This document shows, piece after piece, positions 34,704 to 46,605 of a DNA stretch of 64,000 nt; the first letter of the stretch is position 1, and each line of letters opens with the position of its first letter. The DNA is from Thuidium tamariscinum. Its lineage: Eukaryota; Streptophyta; Bryopsida; Hypnales; Thuidiaceae. Both the position numbers and the translations under genes were made by a program. The notes beneath the pieces were generated by a model, which was not told the origin of the DNA, ran no database searches, and saw nothing but the letters and a program-made list of their open reading frames with translations. The DNA lies in NCBI GenBank assembly GCA_947034885.2, contig OX344753.2, positions 13,702,001 through 13,766,000 on the forward strand, given 5' to 3'.

Positions 34704-37225
34704 AGCATGCAGAAATCTTTTTTATCATCACAAGAGATGTGACACAGTGTAGTAGTTATTACTTTGTATTGTACATCGAATTTCTCTTAAAGTATTATGA
34801 AATTCTAAATTGATGTAATTGAGTTATTTGTAAAGTCCCCCCCCATTTTGGGCATGAGTTTTTTTTGAAGTTGAGAAGGCAACTATAGTTGAAGCGTCAA
34901 ACTTTTTTGCAAGATACTTATGTCACACGACTTCAAAAGTGGGGACCAAACTTTTTTAAGGCACCATTTTGATGGAAAAATATGTTTCATACCCACTTTT
35001 ATTTCGACTTTTTTAACTCAACCGACTTTTTTACAAAACTCATGGGTTTAAACTCCGGTTTAGGGTACTTTACAAATAACTCAAATGTACCTAATCTTTG
35101 TAGGAAACTACTTGTACAATTGGATTTTATCATGTTAGCTATTAACAATTTTCATAAACTTTTAAGATGTAAATAGATATCTTACATTTTTAGCTTGTAA
35201 AATGTGTTTTTTTGTAATGTTTTTGAAATAATATTTACTATAAGTTGGTTTGCAGAAGACTTCTAAATTCTAATACAAAGATAATTGACAATTACAGAAT
35301 TCCAAAATTGAATGAACTAAACATTTTCAGATTTCCTACAATTGAATGTATAAAACATTATAGGAACTTCTTATAAACCATATAATGTGTAAGGCCTTTT
35401 TTGAGCTTATAGAAATTTATTGTGAAGAGGGTGGACCCAACATTAGCACGGTGCTAATGTTCTAATAAGGTGTGTGAATTTAGTTTGAAACATAACTAAC
35501 AATTTCAAACTTAGCATACCAAAATTGATATACAAAAATAAAACATAACAGAAGTACTTATGGATCAAAGTATTATAATATTTGCTCACGAGGAATTGAA
35601 GGTCTTAACTTCTGAAGTGATTTGAAGTCTCTAAATCCTTGTTTGATAAGTGAACTGTAAAAAGTTTGGTCAAGAAAAAATATGAGGTTGAAGAGTATAT
35701 GAAGCATATTCTTAGTGACTTGTTGGGTTTTGAAAGTGTAGTTGATAAATTTTAAAATTAATTTCTAATGTAATTTTTGTCTTCAATATAATTGTATATA
35801 TTTGAGGGTCATTTCCATGAGCCTTCATGAACTATAGGAAGTCAAGATTGAGGTGGACGGCCTCATACATTCTTGAATAGGAAAATTATAATTAATCATC
35901 TATAAAATATGATTTTAGAAGTGAAAAGTGGAGTTCAAGAAGAAATTTTGAAAATATAAACTTCTATAAGTATGAACTTGGTTTCATTTTATTTCACTTC
36001 AAACTATAGTGAATACTAGAATTTGGAGCTTTAGGCATGTAGAGGTTAAAGTCTTCCTAATAGAACTTGAATGCAGTTGGCACTTACTCACTTCAAAGAA
36101 ACATATCTCGTATTGAATGGTGTCAAAGGTTGTAAACATTGTAGCTTACATTTATCTCATATTGAAGGCTAAGTTTTTAGAATTTGATAAAAGAAAAATT
36201 GGAAAAAAGAACAATAACTTAAGAATTAAAAGTGCCAACAATGTTGTAGTATTTTTTTTTAAATATCCCCAATTCTTTCAAGTTAAATAAGAAATGTAAT
36301 GAACTAGAATATATGTCCTAAAAGTTATTTAAGTTGTTGTTAAGGGATCTTCTTAATTTATAAAGGACCATTGTATTTCCAATAGAGAAATGAGATTTTG
36401 GGAAAGAAACTATGGCTTAAATATATTCAATGTTTTTTTGAAACTTTTATAGAGATAGAGAAAATGAATAGCTTCTTGGGAGTAATTTTAATTTGTAATT
36501 AGTACTTGGGAAAAAGCAAAAAAAGATTTTGAACTCTTGAATTTTTTAAGAAGAATATTTATAGTCATATTATCCTCTTTTTTTTTGGCGTGGGAAGATT
36601 TGATTCATTTCATAAAAAGTTGTGTGAATTTTTTGGACAATCCAAGCATCTTTCTGAAAAATTCACTAAATCGAGGATCCATTTTATATTGCAATATTTA
36701 TAATTTATCAAAAACGAATTCTAGATGGTTTAGTTTTCTTTCTAGAACAATGTGACCATTTGAAGTAGTCTCAAAATTAATGCATTTTAATTCCATCTTA
36801 GAGATATTAATAATTTAGATTTGCCTTCTTTATCATATTTACCTGTACCGAGCAATTTTTTTATAAAAATGAAAATGAATTATTTTGGAATTCATTTTTT
36901 CTACTAAACTCTTAATAGAATTTACCACAATAAATATTTGAAGCAGAAAACTATATAGTACAAAAAATTAAATTTAAGAAGGTTTGAAGTCAAATAATAT
37001 TGCTTTACAATGTAATGAAGAACTTCTTTTTTCACTTTGAATATGTCTCACATTTCTTTTCATTAAAAATATAGTCAAATTTTTTAGCTATAGATTTGGA
37101 TACAAAATCCAATTGGAATTAAGAAACTTCGTAAGGTATTGGCAAAGAAATCTATTAAATTTTTATCATACTACTAAAGTCACAATCAATTCTATAATAT
37201 CACATATGTGGAGCCACCATAAACC
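34704..37225. other. AT-rich intergenic stretch, nothing recognised
   Basis: Outside the right arm. Very AT-rich, with only short random-looking open frames. No terminal repeats, genes or RNA genes seen. Confidence 0.4.
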
Positions 37226-37226
37226 C

Positions 37227-37280
37227 CTTTCACTGGGCAGTGAATCACGCGCTATGCGTACATTCACTGCCTAGTGAAAG
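37227..37280. repeat. Perfect-looking 19-bp hairpin
   Basis: CTTTCACTGGGCAGTGAAT (37227-37245) pairs with ATTCACTGCCTAGTGAAAG (37262-37280) with one mismatch around a 16-base loop. It lies at the left edge of the OMT-D flanking homology. It could be a very short MITE or a breakpoint palindrome; no target duplication was identified. Confidence 0.6.
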
Positions 37281-37289
37281 TGATGAGGT

Positions 37290-37814
37290 TCCTTGTGTCG
37301 GATGCATACATGTCAATTGAGCTTGTCGCAATGAAAGACAAATCATGTAGGAAGCAAGGATCACTTGAATGCAATGAATGGGGAGTACCGTCATTTAGTT
37401 ACAAGTTAGCCAGTTGAAATCCAAAATTTCCAAATGAAGTTCGAACTTTCAAGAAAAAACTGGTCATTTTAGAGGAGAAAAAGAATATTCTTTATTTTCT
37501 TAAGGCCTCGCCGAGAGTATTCTCCAAGCGACCGGTTGGTGCAAGAAAATGTAGGGTTTAGGGCGGTTAAGCTAAAATTTCTTCCCAGACTGTGCTTGAA
37601 TGTACCTCCATTGACCTGGGAAGAACGTACGTGGTACGCAGCTGATAGGTGCGTACGGCACTTGATCGGAGCTGTGGAAATTCGGGCTGTGGATCGTGCT
37701 GTGAGTCGGGCTGTGAATTCATCGGGCTGTGACCCGAGCTATTCGTGAGTCTCTTGCAGTGGCTTTGCTTGCCGAACTCTTGCCGACGAGCTTGAATTGC
37801 ATCCCACGGACACC
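37290..37814 (+). promoter_or_regulatory. 5' flank of the OMT-D fragment (A/E type)
   Basis: Matches the OMT-A 5' flank in inverted orientation: AGCTTGTCGCAATGAAAGAC near 37320, GGATCACTTGAATGCA near 37357, and the GGGCTGTGGATCGTGCTGTG short repeats near 37685-37735. About 130 bases between these blocks (around 37400-37600) differ from OMT-A. It retains a promoter-like region although the gene behind it is truncated. Confidence 0.4.
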
Positions 37815-37969
37815 ATGGACACCAAGGCCAGTAGTGTGGAAGTCGCACACTCGCACCCTCTCACCAGCCTCGACCGCGTCCGCCTCGCAGCGTACCAACT
37901 CGCCATCAGCCCTTGTGTCCCCGGCGCCGTCGCCTCATCGCCCGCCTCCAAGTCTTCGAAGCTCTCTCA
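37815..37969 (+). pseudogene. OMT-D, truncated O-methyltransferase exon 1
   Basis: This starts ATG with MDTKASSVEVAHSHPLTSLD, very close to OMT-A, and follows OMT-A for about 155 of 781 exon 1 bases. Relative to OMT-A (GTCGCCGCACTCGCC) it reads GTCGCCTCATCGCC near 37930, a net loss of one base that shifts the frame. The homology stops abruptly in CTCTCTCACG near 37969. Beyond the junction comes the inverted 5' flank of a B/C-type gene. The SAM-binding and catalytic parts are absent, so it cannot encode an enzyme. Confidence 0.85.
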
Positions 37970-37982
37970 CGCTCTCTCATGA

Positions 37983-39315
37983 TCCTCTCTTTCCACCTCA
38001 CGGTGACGGTGACAAGCGTTACAACCTAACGCATGTGGCAGATATTTACTGATCTCCTTGACGCATTTTTGACCTCTCAACACAACACAAGAGCAAGGTA
38101 GGACCACCCATAACCAACCAGCACCCCATAGCCAACCTATCCGTAGACATATTCCTAATTAAGGCTAGAATGTGTTTTTTTTCTCTTTTTGTCAAAGCTG
38201 GGACTAAAAGTTGATGGGTACATGTCCTGAAATAATTTAGTGTGCAAGAAAGTAGGAAGGAGGGAGTGAAAAAGTAGTTATTTGTGAGATGGAAATTAGA
38301 AGAGTCTACAAATTGGCTATGATCCGACACACTTTTTGTCTTTCAATATGTGTGGTGATTTCAATTCATGTAATAAAATTACCAAAGTTACTGCAATCCC
38401 CACCATTTCTATCATTGCACCTTCGAAAATATTTGTTTTGCCTTGCACTACACCAAATTATGTCTAGAGTACCTTAAATGATCGGTTATCAATGGTTCTA
38501 CCTTATGCATTAAAAACAAATCTTCAATTTTGTTGTTCCTTGCTGAAAATCTAAAATTAATCCATAAGAATGGGAATTTCGGAGTTTGAGCCCAACTACT
38601 ACTGGTACCGTAGGTGTAAGGTAGCTTTGCCCATTGCCTTGGCAAATATTTATTCAATTTGAAAAAGTAGTGTTTGCTACTCAAAAAAGGGGTTATTTGA
38701 AATTCGACTTTCTGAATAAATAAACTATAATTTCACCCTTTAAGCTAGGTTAACTAGCTTAGCTCAAGTACTCATTTCACATATGAGTCTCTCACTTGGC
38801 TACATGAACCACATGTTCTATTCCAAGCAAGAGAAAACAAACTACTTATACGAGTGGGGTGGTAGGGGCTAAGACAATCCATGTAGGATATGTAAATGAG
38901 GATTTGTAAGAGCTCTACCACTCATAGTCAATTCAAAAGTAGGAATTATATTCAAAACAGAATTTCAAACTTCATATAGGCATAGTAGAATAACTTTTGT
39001 CGAAAAAATTTGAACTAAAAAAAGGTACTAAATCAAGCTAAATTTCATCTCCAAAAATCTGTTTGAGATTTCAAGACTCCAATCAATAGTTATGGAGAAA
39101 GTTCATGAAGGTGTTGGAGGGAACATTTTCTTTGACATTTTCAAACATCCTCTTAAATTTTCTACTTTTTCACCAAATTATTTTTATATTTATTGAAAGA
39201 CTCGACGTTTCTTCACTACAATTTCCAAATAATTTCACTATTGAGTTTTTTGAATTAATAAATGGTGAAGTTGCCCTACACCTACGGCATTATGAAATGA
39301 AGATTCCCTTCTCTA
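37983..39315 (-). repeat. Third copy of the B/C-type 5' flank
   Basis: About 37983-38603 matches 29990-30360 plus 32803-33035, that is, the right-arm flank without transposon E7. It is interrupted by a 685-bp insertion (38604-39288) and resumes ATGAAATGAAG near 39291. The gene this flank should precede (on the minus strand, to the left) is replaced by the OMT-D fragment. Confidence 0.8.
38604..39288. mobile_element. Insertion with CCGTAGGTGTA-type ends (about 685 bp)
   Basis: Left end GGTACCGTAGGTGTAAGGTA; right end complement GCCGTAGGTGTAGGGCAACT. It lies between CCAACTACTACT and ATTATGAAATG, whereas the other two copies of this flank read CAACTACTATTATGAAAT or similar without interruption. 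A 3-bp duplication (ACT/ATT, one mismatch) is possible. It carries a half copy of the foldback sequence (about 38855-39175). No coding capacity recognised. Confidence 0.65.
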
Positions 39316-39319
39316 GTTC

Positions 39320-41550
39320 CTCCTCTAATTCAAATTTTATGCAAATTCTTAAAATTTAATATTTTATTGCAATTTGAACATTAGGTGTATTTCCAATGTT
39401 TAATGAATTCTACACTATAAAATGATGCCAAAATTATGTTTGCACTATGACGTTCTTTGCTATATTTTATATCCATAGAAAGGTTTTCAAATTTTTTGAA
39501 ATAATTTTCTACTTGATATGATTTTTCTTTACTTTTTCTTCAAAAATGCTTCAAGAATTCTATTTTTTACAAAAAAAAATGAAAAGAAAAATTGATATTT
39601 GAAAAAACTTGTAATTATGTTCTAAAAATAAAATTAAGAAATTCATTCAATTGCAAGCTAGAAGCATACAAGGTGAAGGAACTCACCTTGCAACTCTATG
39701 ACATCATAGAAAGATTTGGATGTATAGAGGGTTGTTTAGTTTTGGAAAATATGCAAATGATAGTAGAACAAAATTAATAATCTAAATGATTTAAATTTCA
39801 AAATAATCCAATATATAATTTTTAGTCTAAAATCTAATAAGTTACACAAACTAACTTTCATTGGGAAGATTTTGTGAGAGTTGGTTTGGGTTCATCTCTC
39901 CACTCTTATACATTTTCATGCAAGAAAATAACCGGGCTTGTATAGCTTTTAATCTTTTCTCTCATGGTAATGCCTAGAACTTCAAAAGTAAAGAAGTCTT
40001 GTGTATACTTTTCAAATCTTAAGGTTGATGTTCCTACCGCAATAATAAAGACAAAGTAAATCAAAACTATTATAAAGTAGACACCTCAAAATCTACCACT
40101 TTTTGCTACTATGCCTAGTTAAAATTACCACATGCATCTAATCCTTGTATTTTCTTATTGGCAAATGAAAAGAGATTTTCATGCACTAAAGAATTTGGTA
40201 TTTGAATATTGTATGTAAAAATTATAGAGGATCAAGAATATTTTTGGTAGGAATCCTAAAATTATTTTTCCCACATAGGTATATATTGAATTTGGAGATG
40301 TGCCTAGAGTGATGATGACAACTTTAGGTCAACAAATCATTTTCTAGACTATGTTTAACTTAATGATTAAGTCAAATGAAGTCAAATTGTTCAATTTTTG
40401 TGAATTTGGATTTATTGGTTGAATGAACCAAATAATCTAATTTGCATTGCGACTTGGAAGAGTATATTTATTTCAAGTAAAAAATATCTAATTTTTGAAA
40501 TGCATATTTTATTTATAAATGTATTAAAGTTTTTAATACCAATCCTAGATGTAAAATGTTCTTCAAGGATTAAAGTATAAAGAAAGGTGAGATTCTCATA
40601 ACTAAAATTTAAAGAAATATCTTGAGATATTCATTGAAATATACCAAAAAATATCATGAACCTAAGCAAGGTACCTAGCTTGAATATTCTTTGTGGTAGA
40701 GTAAACCTTTGAATTTGCTAGCAATGACAAGAATGGGCAGAAATTAATGTTTTTTTGGCCCAATTTAGCCTTTTAAATCATATTCAAGTTTCAATGTGAT
40801 ATCTTTGCAATCTGAGTCGATGTGGTACATTACAAATTTTTTCAAGACATAGAGACACTACAAGTTCTCGAACAATAGGGAAGAACAACCACAGTTTATT
40901 TTTAAAAATTTCAAAAAAATAAAAACTTAACAAACTCAAAATACAAAAATGTACCGAATGGTAAGGCCTGAACTATATTGGACTATATTATGACATGAAA
41001 TTTTATTTTTATTTTTAAATGGAGAAAAACCACATTAGAAATATAATATGGCTGAGAGACTACCACTAGTTAGATATTACATTAATTTTAAAATAATTTT
41101 TAATCATTCTAAAATCATTCATCCTTAATTTTTTACTTATTTCACTTGTTTTTTTATGAATTTAAAAAAAAATTAATGATTTTTATTTTTTTACATTTTT
41201 TAATATTTAAAAATCTGACTAGTAATATACTACTTCACAACTAGTTTACAACATTGAGAACAACCCCAAAACAATCTCCCCTTAGCCTATTAGAATATGT
41301 AATGTCTATCAATGTAAGAAACCCTATTAGATTTATAAAATAAATTATTTTCTATAATTTTTAAAACATTAAGTTAATACATATTGGTAAATATTACCAA
41401 TAAAAGCAAAAAATTTAAAATTTCTCTAAGAATTAAATGTAGCTATGACAAATAGTGGTAAGAAATTCAAATGCTATTTATTTGGTATTAAGAAATCCCT
41501 TGGTAATGACTTACATTTAGATCATAACTATCCAGAATGATTGGTCTGTC
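39320..41550. other. AT-rich intergenic stretch, nothing recognised
   Basis: Low-GC sequence without long open frames, terminal repeats or matches to the O-methyltransferase units. Confidence 0.4.
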
Positions 41551-41837
41551 ACCCTTGGTTTTCAATACCAAATCCCTTCTTCCCCAAAAATCAAGAGCCA
41601 TTGGATTGGGGGGGGGGGGAAATTTCTACCCCACCTCAAAGAAAAATTAGGAGCTGTTGGATTTGAATACAAATATGAATACGAATACATATAACAGATT
41701 ACACACACATATACATACATATATATACGACAAAATATGAAATGAATACAAGGAATGATATCCCATATTGTTTGCATCTCCCACCCATCCTGAAAATTAC
41801 AAGAAGGGAGGGGGCGGAGGAGTTGTTGAAGGGTGAA

Positions 41838-41985
41838 AAAAAATTAAATTTTTTTTAATTCACCAACCCCTTTCCCCCTTCCAAAAAAATTTAAAAATTT
41901 AAAAATTTAATTTGGGGGGGAGGGGGAAAGGGGTTGGTGAATTAAAAATTTAAATTTTTTTAATTTAAATTTTTTTCCACTATGG
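41838..41985. repeat. Long imperfect hairpin with C-rich and G-rich halves
   Basis: AATTCACCAACCCCTTTCCC (about 41858-41877) pairs with GGGAAAGGGGTTGGTGAATT, centred near 41933. Outside this core the arms continue as AAAAATTTAAATT-type sequence on both sides. A run of ten G lies nearby (about 41609-41619), and an AC/AT microsatellite at about 41700-41735. It may be the core of a MITE; its outer limits are unclear. Confidence 0.65.
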
Positions 41986-41989
41986 TGTA

Positions 41990-44660
41990 TAATTTGTCAC
42001 TATGCACCTTGAAGTGGGTAGTTATTGCTACTATACAATCATGTGACATTTAGCCTTTACAAAGTTGATTGACACTTTTTTTAATTTTTAACATACCATG
42101 TTTGAACAAACATTTTTAGACAAAATATATTGGTTTTAGAAAGAAATTGTAATTAAAAAAATTTAAATTATTGTGATTCTTAAAATTTAAAAGTTTATCA
42201 TTGTAAATATAATATGAAATTTTCACCAAAACTATATGTTAGAATGAAAAACAATGAAACAATAGTTAGAATTTTGTGTTATTTGGAGCCAATTACAATA
42301 ATTCATTAAAGGTTTGAAATTTGACATAAGTATACAATTCATTAAGCATCATTTTTGAAACTTAAAATCTAAATTAAAAATGGATACTTTGAAAGTTATA
42401 GTCAAGTTTCAACCTAAGACATCAATAATTGGATATATATATATATGGAAACCTTCAAAAATTAGGGGTTAGTTGAATGACTTGGTGATAAAGAGCGGAC
42501 ATTAGGGCCAAGTAAGATGTCTCTAAGCAATGACTCTAGAGCTATTTGGCAAATCCCAAGTCTACTTGGATGTTGACTTGGTGGAGGCAAGGAGCTTTCA
42601 TTGCTAAATGTCCAAGACAACCATGTCTATTTTTTTAATTAATTAGTGAAGGTAGGTGGCATTAAATTAGAAGTACAAACATCTCATGATGTAGATTTTG
42701 AACATAGTGAACCTTATTGGTTAATGAGGCTGAAAGTGGTGGATTAGCCCTGAAGCGCTCCAACATCCATATTCTAGACGATGAACAGTGGGCTTCAAGG
42801 TACTATTTCATCTAATTAATTTCTCATTTATCAAATGTAACACTTGAGTCTAGAAAAGACAACCTTCCTTGATGACCAAATTCATTTCATTCCTATAAAT
42901 GATATATCTGGACAAAGCTATAAACGAAAATGTGCAAAAATTCTAAAAAGGATTGAGACGCTTCAGGGTTAAGTTGGAATGTCATTTTACAGCCGCAGTT
43001 GTTGTAGGTAGAAACTAGAAAGGAAAGTTGTCAAACCAAAAAAAAAGAGCGGGGGGGGGTTGATTTTGGTAGTACTTAAAAAGATTGAGTGCTTCCACTA
43101 GTTTTTCCATTTGCTACGCTTGATTATGGACAATGTGCAAGTGTAATTTTCAAGATCACTAGTGGGCCTGTGCCAATGCCACAATCAGAACTAAAGTAAA
43201 AGTAATTTTCTAATTCATTAAAACTTTGAAATTCAATAACTTTTTCACTGTACATTGGAATGCCACGAAACCAAGCCCATGCACCCCTCTTCACTGAGAG
43301 CTTGGTATCATTGGAAAAGTGGCGATAACTACGTGCTTGGTATCGTTGGCAATTATCGCCACTTTACAATGCATTGTGCATTGTGTGATACAATGCACTG
43401 TTTTCAAATCAAACTATTTTTCAAATCCCCTATTCATTTCATTTGAGGGGTCTGAAAAAAAACTTGATTTGAAAATAATTTGAATTTTAGTAACCCAAGC
43501 CCCCCCTCTAATCTTACATTTTTCAAAATGAACTTGTTTGACAATGGATATGGATTAATTGGTAATTGGTTTTTGTATTTGTCTTCTATATATGTATATA
43601 TAACGTATCCCAATATTTGTATCCCAATATCTGTATCCAAGATCAACAGCAAGGAAGGTGTTTTTTTGGTTTTTTTCAAAAAGGATCAATGGCTATTGAT
43701 TTTTCGGGGATAACGATTGACCAAGAGCGACTGACACTATTCAGTACATTGTCAAGGCAGTTGTGAAGGCTTTGATGACACTGCCTACCACAAGCTTTAA
43801 TCTGTACATGCTTTTGATTTCAAATGAACTCCAAAAAATGACCTCCTTAACCCTCAACTGCCCAAGGCACCAGAATCTCGTGTTTGCAAAACTTTCAGGT
43901 TAAAAAAACCCTAACCAAGTTGCTATTTTTAGTAGTTAAAATTTTTGGAAAGTTCTTTGTGAAGTCTAGTTTTAGTGTCAAAAATACGATTTGGAAAATG
44001 AATGATAGTGATTTTTCTATACAAGTTTTTGTGCAAGGGTACCCATTGCAATCTTGACTTCTCGTAGTGTTAAGAGCTCTTGGAAATGAGCCTCAAATAC
44101 ACTAGATCTTGGATCAAAAATCACATTCTAAATTCATTTAAAAAAATTGCAAAGTAGTTTTTAAGAAGCCATAAATTGATTGGGGTTATACATGTTAGGC
44201 CCTTTAACCTCATATTTTTTTGGTCACCATTATTTTAGATTTGATTTGTGAAAAGAGGATTGAAAGATTTTTGCAGTTCTAACACCCTCATGGTCAAACA
44301 TTATAATCTTTCACTCTGTAAGTGATATTGTTGTGTTTTCTTTTCCGATGAGATTTCTAACATGTCTAGTTGAATTTATACAGTTATAATTTTTTTTAAA
44401 TTGATACAACTTATCAAAATGTTGGCATTTTGTTCAATTCCAAGACACTCAAAACAGGCCTTGGGCATTTAGGGGTTAACCCTTCATGTTGTTTTTTTAG
44501 CAATTTGTTGTCATTTTGTCCCAAAATAATTGGCTTTGTACTAAACTAATAAAAAAATAATTAGTAAAATTTTGGATGAAGTCACCAAAAAACTTCAAGT
44601 TAAAAAAATTCTTGGATGAAATTGTCAAATAGTAGATGAAAACGGATTTATGGATATGTG
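41990..44660. other. AT-rich intergenic stretch with small hairpins
   Basis: No gene recognised. Small inverted repeats include AAAGTGGCGATAA (near 43315) with TTATCGCCACTTT (near 43358), and CCCTGAAGCG (near 42750) with CGCTTCAGGG (near 42959). Neither has evident target duplications. Confidence 0.4.
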
Positions 44661-44670
44661 ATATGTATTA

Positions 44671-45401
44671 AGGTAATTGCAAGAAACACTTGTCCTTTTT
44701 TTTTTGTCCCCTTGACCTCCAATAGGTAGTTTTTTGCTCATAACTTTTGCATCTTTTGCCCTATAGGCTTGAAATTTGAAATGAAGGTGTGCACAAAAGT
44801 TTTAGATGTTGAGTAATTTTTTTCAATTTAAAAAAAATTAGTTTATCATTTTTAACCTTCCCCTGATTGGGTGTCTACCTTGGCTACTTTGGAGGTTTTT
44901 AGTCCTATTTTTGACTCAAAAATCTGAATTTGAAGCCACAAATTGAACAAGTTGGAGGTCTACTAACATTACAAGGATTGACAATGAGTTTTTATAGAAA
45001 TGGCAACATGTTTGTTGTGCACATCGGGTCAAAGTAACCTTCCTTTGCACAAAGGCTATGAAGAGGGAAAAATTTTCTTAAAGGAATTTTTTATTACAAT
45101 ATGAGCACAATTTTGTTTAGAAAAATGAATTTTTAAAAAACAATTTTTTTATTTTTCTTGAATTACTAAAAATGAAAAGGTCCACAACCCCCTTTTTTAC
45201 TATTTTTTGTTACTAGTGGCCTCAATAGTACTTTGTAGCAGTCTATAGGACTGTATAGTATAGATTGATGGTCTAGATCTACAAGACCTTGAAATCGACA
45301 GTTAAGATTTAGAGGTGCAGTGCTGACATGCTATGATGTCAGTATCACGTAGTATTGCCAGTCTTATTGCCAAAAACGTGAAGTGTTTCTTGCAGTCACC
45401 C
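44671..45401 (+). mobile_element. GGGTGATTGC-family element E6 (731 bp)
   Basis: Left AGGTAATTGCAAGAAACACT, right GTGTTTCTTGCAGTCACCC, target duplication ATTA (44667-44670, 45402-45405). Second subfamily, with GTCCCCTTGACCTCC after the left end, like E4 and E5. No coding capacity. Confidence 0.9.
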
Positions 45402-46214
45402 ATTAATGTTTATTTTCTATCCAATATGTGGATGAATGTTAAAATCTAGAATTCCACTACAACAATAAATATTGCTACTTTGGCACTTCGCAAGGAAATC
45501 CCAAATCCTTTAGTGCCACTCTAACGAATTTGTAAAGACTTCTTGACTTTTCAAGCTCTTCAACGAGGCCAAAACTAGGAACATTGTTGAATTTATTTTT
45601 AGATCCTAGGGTATTTGGGCAAGCTATCGATAGAAGGATATGCTATTAATTCATGTGGTATCAATCACTTATCAATGCCTAGAGTGCCTAGTTCAATTGG
45701 TTAATTGCCATTGAGACCATCAATGTGAAAGGATTATTGTTGGATAAGTTTTTGGAGCATCAATTAAACCACAATGATTGGACTTTTGAAAAGGGAGGGG
45801 AGTTAATAGTTTTGCAATTGAATGAGGATAAGCAATCAATATTGAAAATGGAACATTGTTGATAATATTCCTTCAAAACATGTTGCAAAGTAACTAGGAT
45901 GGCAATGGGCAATTTATATCATGAATGCACTTCTTTTTGGTAAGGATGCACAAGGCCCGTGGCATCGTTTTACTTGGAGGTAAGGCATTTTCTTGATAGA
46001 TATTCCTTGCAAATTTAACCAAGTCACAAGAATTTGAATGAAATTGTATAAAACTGTCCTATGGGCCTTAAACATTCAAAGGAACAACTTAACTTTAAAA
46101 ATCAAGCTTAACCCAAAAGCATCTATCAGGATACATTTGGCAAGGATTCATTGACTACAAAAGATTAGAACAGGCAAAGGTTTGTAGGAAAGGTGCCCGT
46201 GATTTTGCTGTGCA

Positions 46215-46484
46215 CACTATAAGAAACCCATGTTTTAGGTGACGAGCCCTAATTTTTTATGACGAATTTTAGGTGATGTCAATGTTAACAACCCAAAAAA
46301 TTTATGTCAACAAAAATGTCCAAGGTAACATCAATGTTGACAGTTCAATGTTTTTATATTAACATTGATGTTACATTGGACATTTTTGTTGATACAAAAT
46401 TTTTGGATTGTTAACATTGACATCATCTAAAATCCGTCATAATAAATTAGGGCCCATCACCAAAAACAGAGGTTTCTTATAGTG
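46215..46484. mobile_element. Short CACTA-type element (270 bp)
   Basis: Begins CACTATAAGAAACC and ends GGTTTCTTATAGTG, flanked by the 3-bp repeat GCA (46212-46214, 46485-46487), as expected for CACTA/EnSpm transposons. Almost the whole element folds back: GTCAATGTTAACAACCCAAA pairs with the mirrored stretch near 46400. The subterminal GTGACG is also typical. Too short to encode a transposase. Confidence 0.88.
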
Positions 46485-46605
46485 GCAACAAGTTCTTTTG
46501 AGCTCCTTCTCATTCCCGGATTCATATTCCAAGCTATTGTAAACTGAGACGTTTGAGTATCATTTCCTTCTGTTGTCAACTACAAATGGCCTCTCGGCTT
46601 CTCTC

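Noticed and set aside
43434..43766. Overlapping short frames on both strands near 43.5 kb
   Set aside because: Low-complexity, Phe/Ile/Tyr-rich translations of AT-rich DNA, with no domain and no splice context.
46230..46480. Possible microRNA precursor in the 270-bp foldback
   Set aside because: The near-complete fold is explained by a CACTA-type MITE with a 3-bp duplication. Without small-RNA data a miRNA call is not justified.
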